This document shows, one piece after another, positions 61,466 through 64,000 of a stretch of DNA of 64,000 nucleotides. Where the stretch lies: contig JAWLFY010000006.1 in assembly GCA_041685355.1 (NCBI GenBank), positions 8,806 to 72,805 on the forward strand. Reading direction: 5' to 3'. How positions within the stretch are numbered: position 1 is the first letter of the stretch; each line of letters opens with the position of its first letter. The DNA is from JAWLFY01 sp041685355 (GTDB taxonomy: Bacteria > Planctomycetota > Planctomycetia > Pirellulales > Pirellulaceae). A program made the translations under genes and the position numbers. The notes beneath the pieces were generated by a model. It worked only from the letters and a program-made list of their open reading frames with translations. It was not told the DNA's origin and did not search any database.

Positions 61466-64000
61466 ATGACATCACCCTTTCTAGAGCGCCGCGGTCCTTG
61501 GGGAATTTCCTTCGCGTTACTGATCCTGCTGGCCTTCTTCTTTTTGCTGCCGAGCGGCTTTCAGGCGGCCCGGTTGAGCCTGCATGAGAAGGAAAACGAC
61601 GTCAAGGATTGGCTCCCGTCGGACTTCCCCGAGACGTTGGAGTTGAAATGGTTCGGGGAGCATTTCGCGGGCGAAAGTTTTGTCTTGGCGACGTGGCCGG
61701 GATGTACGGGGGAGGACCAGCGGCTGCAGCTGTTGGAGCAGAAGCTACGTCACGAGTCGAGCCGTTACGAGCCGAGCCGCGGGTCGGATCCGGAGGCGGA
61801 GGCGGTTTACCGGGAGGCGCGGGAGCTGGGGGCGGAACTGCAGCTTCTCGACCCGGGGCAAGGTCACGACGACTGGGGGGGGCGACACGAGAAGTGGCTC
61901 GTTTCGCCCGATGACCGTTGGTACTTCATCACGCCCAACGGCCGCTTATTTCGCTGGGACGAGCCGCTCAACGGACCGGCGGCGGCGTGGCGGGCGATCC
62001 GCCGGGCGACGGGGGGCTACGAGTTGAAGGGGCAATTCGTCGCGGCGTTCCGGGTGCCCGGGGACGACGACGAGACGAACCCCTTCTACAACGATCCGTC
62101 GCTGTTGTGTGCGCCTTTATTCCGAATGGTGCAAACCGGCGACTCGGTCCGGGAAGAGCTGGCACGCGAAGGCGGCCCGCTGTGGCCGATCGATTTGACC
62201 GACGAGTCCCACCGTGCCGAGGTGGCGCGTCGGCGGGCGATGGAACGGTTGACGGGGACACTTTACGCGCCGGCGGTGCCGAACGGGTTCGATTGGTCGG
62301 CCGAGGCGTTTCGTGACCAAATCGCGGCGTCGAAAGCGGACGAATTGCCGGAGCGGTTTGACGAGTTCGTCAATTTCACCGTCGAACAGTGGATCGAGGA
62401 CCGTTTCGACGGGGACCGACAAGCGTTCCTCGACGCGTCGACCGAAGCGCAAACCGAGCTTTGGTATCACATTTTCGACGAGGTCGGAGTCGAACCGCCG
62501 CCGCGTCAGACCGCGGTGATGGTGACATTGACGCGGTTAGCCCAGGACAACTTGTCGTACGCGATCGGTCGCGGGGTTCTGGGGGCGCCGCGGGGCCGGT
62601 TGTTGGTGTTGGCCGAGGAGTCAGGCTTGCGTCCCGCGCCGCCGCCGTCGGTGGCGCCGCCGCCGTTCAACCGGGTCGATCCCGATTCGCTCGCCACGTC
62701 GGATTCGGACCGGACGACGTCGCCGCCGTTGCGAATGGGGGGGCCTCCGGTCGACAACGTCGCGATCGACGAAGAGGGAACGGTGACGCTGGTCCGATTG
62801 GTCGGTTACAGCGTCGCGATCGGGATCGTGCTGTCGTTCTTTTGTTTCCGTAGCGTCAAGTTGACGATCATGGTGTTCGTCGTCGGCGGTTCGGCGGCGA
62901 TGTTGAGCATGGCGATCGTCGGTTGGACACACGGCCGAGTCGACGCGATCTTGATGAGCATGCCGTCGTTGGTTTACGTGCTCGGGCTGTCGGGCGCGAT
63001 TCACGTCGTGAATTACTATCGCGACGAGGTCCGGTTGCGGGGCGAATCGGGGGCGGCCGGCCGGGCGCTGCGTCACGCGGTGGTCCCGTGCACGCTCGCC
63101 TCGGTCACGACGGCGATCGGTTTAGTTTCGCTGTTTACGAGCAATCTGGCGCCGATTAGCAACTTCGGGCTTTACGCGGCGGCGGGGGTGATCGCGACGT
63201 TGGCGATCCTGTTTTCCTATTTGCCGGCGGCACTTCAGGTTTTCCCGCCGCACTTGGCGGGAACCGGGAGCGCTGGAACCGGGAGCGCTGGAACGGGGAG
63301 CGCTGGAACGGGGAGCGCTGGAACGGGGAGCGCTGGAACGGGGAGCGACGGGACGGGGAGCGACGGGACGGCAGATTCCGGCGGGCGGGTCGACCGGACC
63401 GCGAAGGACGAGTCGGATTCGGCCGCACGGGTGTCGCCCCAACGGGAACCCACGGGGGACGCCCAACCGCCGGTCCGCGCGAGTGTGCTGGCCAACTACT
63501 GGGCGGCGGTCGGGGGTTGGATCACGCGGCATCACGGGTTGGTCACGGTGACCTGCATTGCCGCGTTGATCGGGATCGCGCTCGGGATCCCCAAGATCCA
63601 AACGACGGTTCAGCTGTTGAAACTGTTCGACTCGGGGTCACGGATCATTCGTGATTACACGTGGCTGGAAGACCACTTCGGCAAGTTGGTCCCGATGGAG
63701 TTGGTGATTCGGGTACCGCCGGAGATGCAGGCTGACGAGTCGGCCGGCGAGGACGCGATCGCCGAGGGGGAGAAGTTGGCGGACGTCGACGCACGGGACG
63801 AAGGTTCATCCGACGAAGGTTCATCGGGGGAGCGATTGACGGCCGCGTTGTCGATGTTGGAACGGGCCGAGTTGGCGTCGCGGGTCCGCACGACGGTCCA
63901 GCGCACGCTGGGGGAGCAAGGCAAAGGGATCGTCGGGCGGGCAATGAGCACCGACACGTTCTTGCCACCGTTGCCCGAACCGACCAACCGCCGCACGACT
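61466..64000 (+). CDS. RND/MMPL-type transporter, incomplete at the right edge
   Basis: An open frame of at least 845 codons from the ATG at 61466 (MTSPFLERRGPWGISFALLI), with no stop before the window ends. A first helix (about 13-32) is followed by a large periplasmic domain (KENDVKDWLPSDFPETLELK onward) to about residue 440. A helix cluster (LVRLVGYSVAIGIVLSFFCF; LTIMVFVVGGSAAMLSMAIV; SLVYVLGLSGAIHVVNYYRD; FGLYAAAGVIATLAILFSY) matches the sterol-sensing-like half of RND exporters. A cytoplasmic linker of GTGSA repeats (about 598-640) leads to helix 7 (LVTVTCIAALIGIALGIP, from 691) and the start of the second periplasmic domain. Proteins of this type move lipids or hydrophobic compounds. 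The C-terminal half of the second half is missing from the window. Confidence 0.85.
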   Translation, partial: MTSPFLERRGPWGISFALLILLAFFFLLPSGFQAARLSLHEKENDVKDWLPSDFPETLELKWFGEHFAGESFVLATWPGCTGEDQRLQLLEQKLRHESSRYEPSRGSDPEAEAVYREARELGAELQLLDPGQGHDDWGGRHEKWLVSPDDRWYFITPNGRLFRWDEPLNGPAAAWRAIRRATGGYELKGQFVAAFRVPGDDDETNPFYNDPSLLCAPLFRMVQTGDSVREELAREGGPLWPIDLTDESHRAEVARRRAMERLTGTLYAPAVPNGFDWSAEAFRDQIAASKADELPERFDEFVNFTVEQWIEDRFDGDRQAFLDASTEAQTELWYHIFDEVGVEPPPRQTAVMVTLTRLAQDNLSYAIGRGVLGAPRGRLLVLAEESGLRPAPPPSVAPPPFNRVDPDSLATSDSDRTTSPPLRMGGPPVDNVAIDEEGTVTLVRLVGYSVAIGIVLSFFCFRSVKLTIMVFVVGGSAAMLSMAIVGWTHGRVDAILMSMPSLVYVLGLSGAIHVVNYYRDEVRLRGESGAAGRALRHAVVPCTLASVTTAIGLVSLFTSNLAPISNFGLYAAAGVIATLAILFSYLPAALQVFPPHLAGTGSAGTGSAGTGSAGTGSAGTGSAGTGSDGTGSDGTADSGGRVDRTAKDESDSAARVSPQREPTGDAQPPVRASVLANYWAAVGGWITRHHGLVTVTCIAALIGIALGIPKIQTTVQLLKLFDSGSRIIRDYTWLEDHFGKLVPMELVIRVPPEMQADESAGEDAIAEGEKLADVDARDEGSSDEGSSGERLTAALSMLERAELASRVRTTVQRTLGEQGKGIVGRAMSTDTFLPPLPEPTNRRTT
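63261..63370 (+). repeat. 15-bp in-frame tandem repeat in the transporter linker
   Basis: About seven copies of gaacggggagcgctg (first two with gaaccgg) encode (GTGSA)n, the last ones GTGSD. It lies between the two membrane halves of the transporter. Confidence 0.95.

Overview
The window is high-GC DNA from a member of the Planctomycetota, most likely a Pirellulales- or Planctomycetales-type organism; the exact genus cannot be told from the sequence. The evidence is the gene families: PSCyt/DUF1549/DUF1553 and DUF1501 proteins, a PVC-type dehydrogenase, a YTV-like cysteine-rich wall protein, LEPR-type giant surface proteins (one with RTX-like repeats and a dockerin, one with SdrD B-like repeats), OmpL-like porins with cysteine-rich amino ends, and a kinase with a very large extracytoplasmic domain.

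Layout. 1-7 kb: a secreted ceramidase-like/PVC dehydrogenase/HEAT/cytochrome c fusion, a cysteine-rich HEAT-like secreted protein and a YTV-like protein. 7-18 kb: a giant RTX/dockerin surface protein facing, across a 23-bp tandem-repeat array, a giant Ser/Thr kinase. 18-27 kb: the planctomycete DUF1549-DUF1501-PSCyt1/WD40 cluster, a convergent lipoprotein and a second WD40 protein. 27-32 kb: a giant SdrD B-like surface protein with a C-terminal VCBS/FG-GAP-like region. 32-38.5 kb: a long minus-strand gene run, cobA-hemD, carboxymuconolactone decarboxylase-like, mobA, moeA, two membrane proteins, holA. 38.6-42 kb: rpsT and two tandem porin paralogues that share a block with no visible differences. 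43-48 kb: ftsY, miaE, a secreted protein, a zinc-ribbon protein and a methyltransferase with a lipobox-like amino end. 48-53 kb: a three-gene operon of surface (lipo)proteins and a divergent secreted protein. 53-61 kb: glycosyltransferase and LptF/LptG-type permease, a small secreted protein, hemQ, purC, a GH10-like protein that lacks both catalytic glutamates, and transaldolase. 61.5 kb to the right edge: an incomplete RND/MMPL-type transporter whose frame is open to the edge.

How the genes work together. The cofactor genes point to siroheme (cobA-hemD) and Mo-bis-MGD (mobA, moeA), the pair needed by assimilatory nitrate/nitrite reduction; hemQ points to the coproporphyrin branch of haem synthesis. 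Most of the remaining genes build or decorate the cell envelope. DUF1549, DUF1501, PSCyt1 and the PVC dehydrogenase fusion are all exported and carry c-type haem motifs or a twin-arginine signal, which suggests periplasmic redox or catabolic work on unknown substrates.

The most striking structural feature is the large number of short tandem repeats. Units inside reading frames are 9, 12, 15 or 18 bp. Units between genes are 14, 17, 18, 20 or 23 bp. All three 100-N assembly gaps lie inside such arrays. No rRNA, tRNA, CRISPR array, transposase or prophage was recognised. Coordinates of starts are my choices among in-frame candidates, and protein family calls come from recalled motifs, not from a database search.
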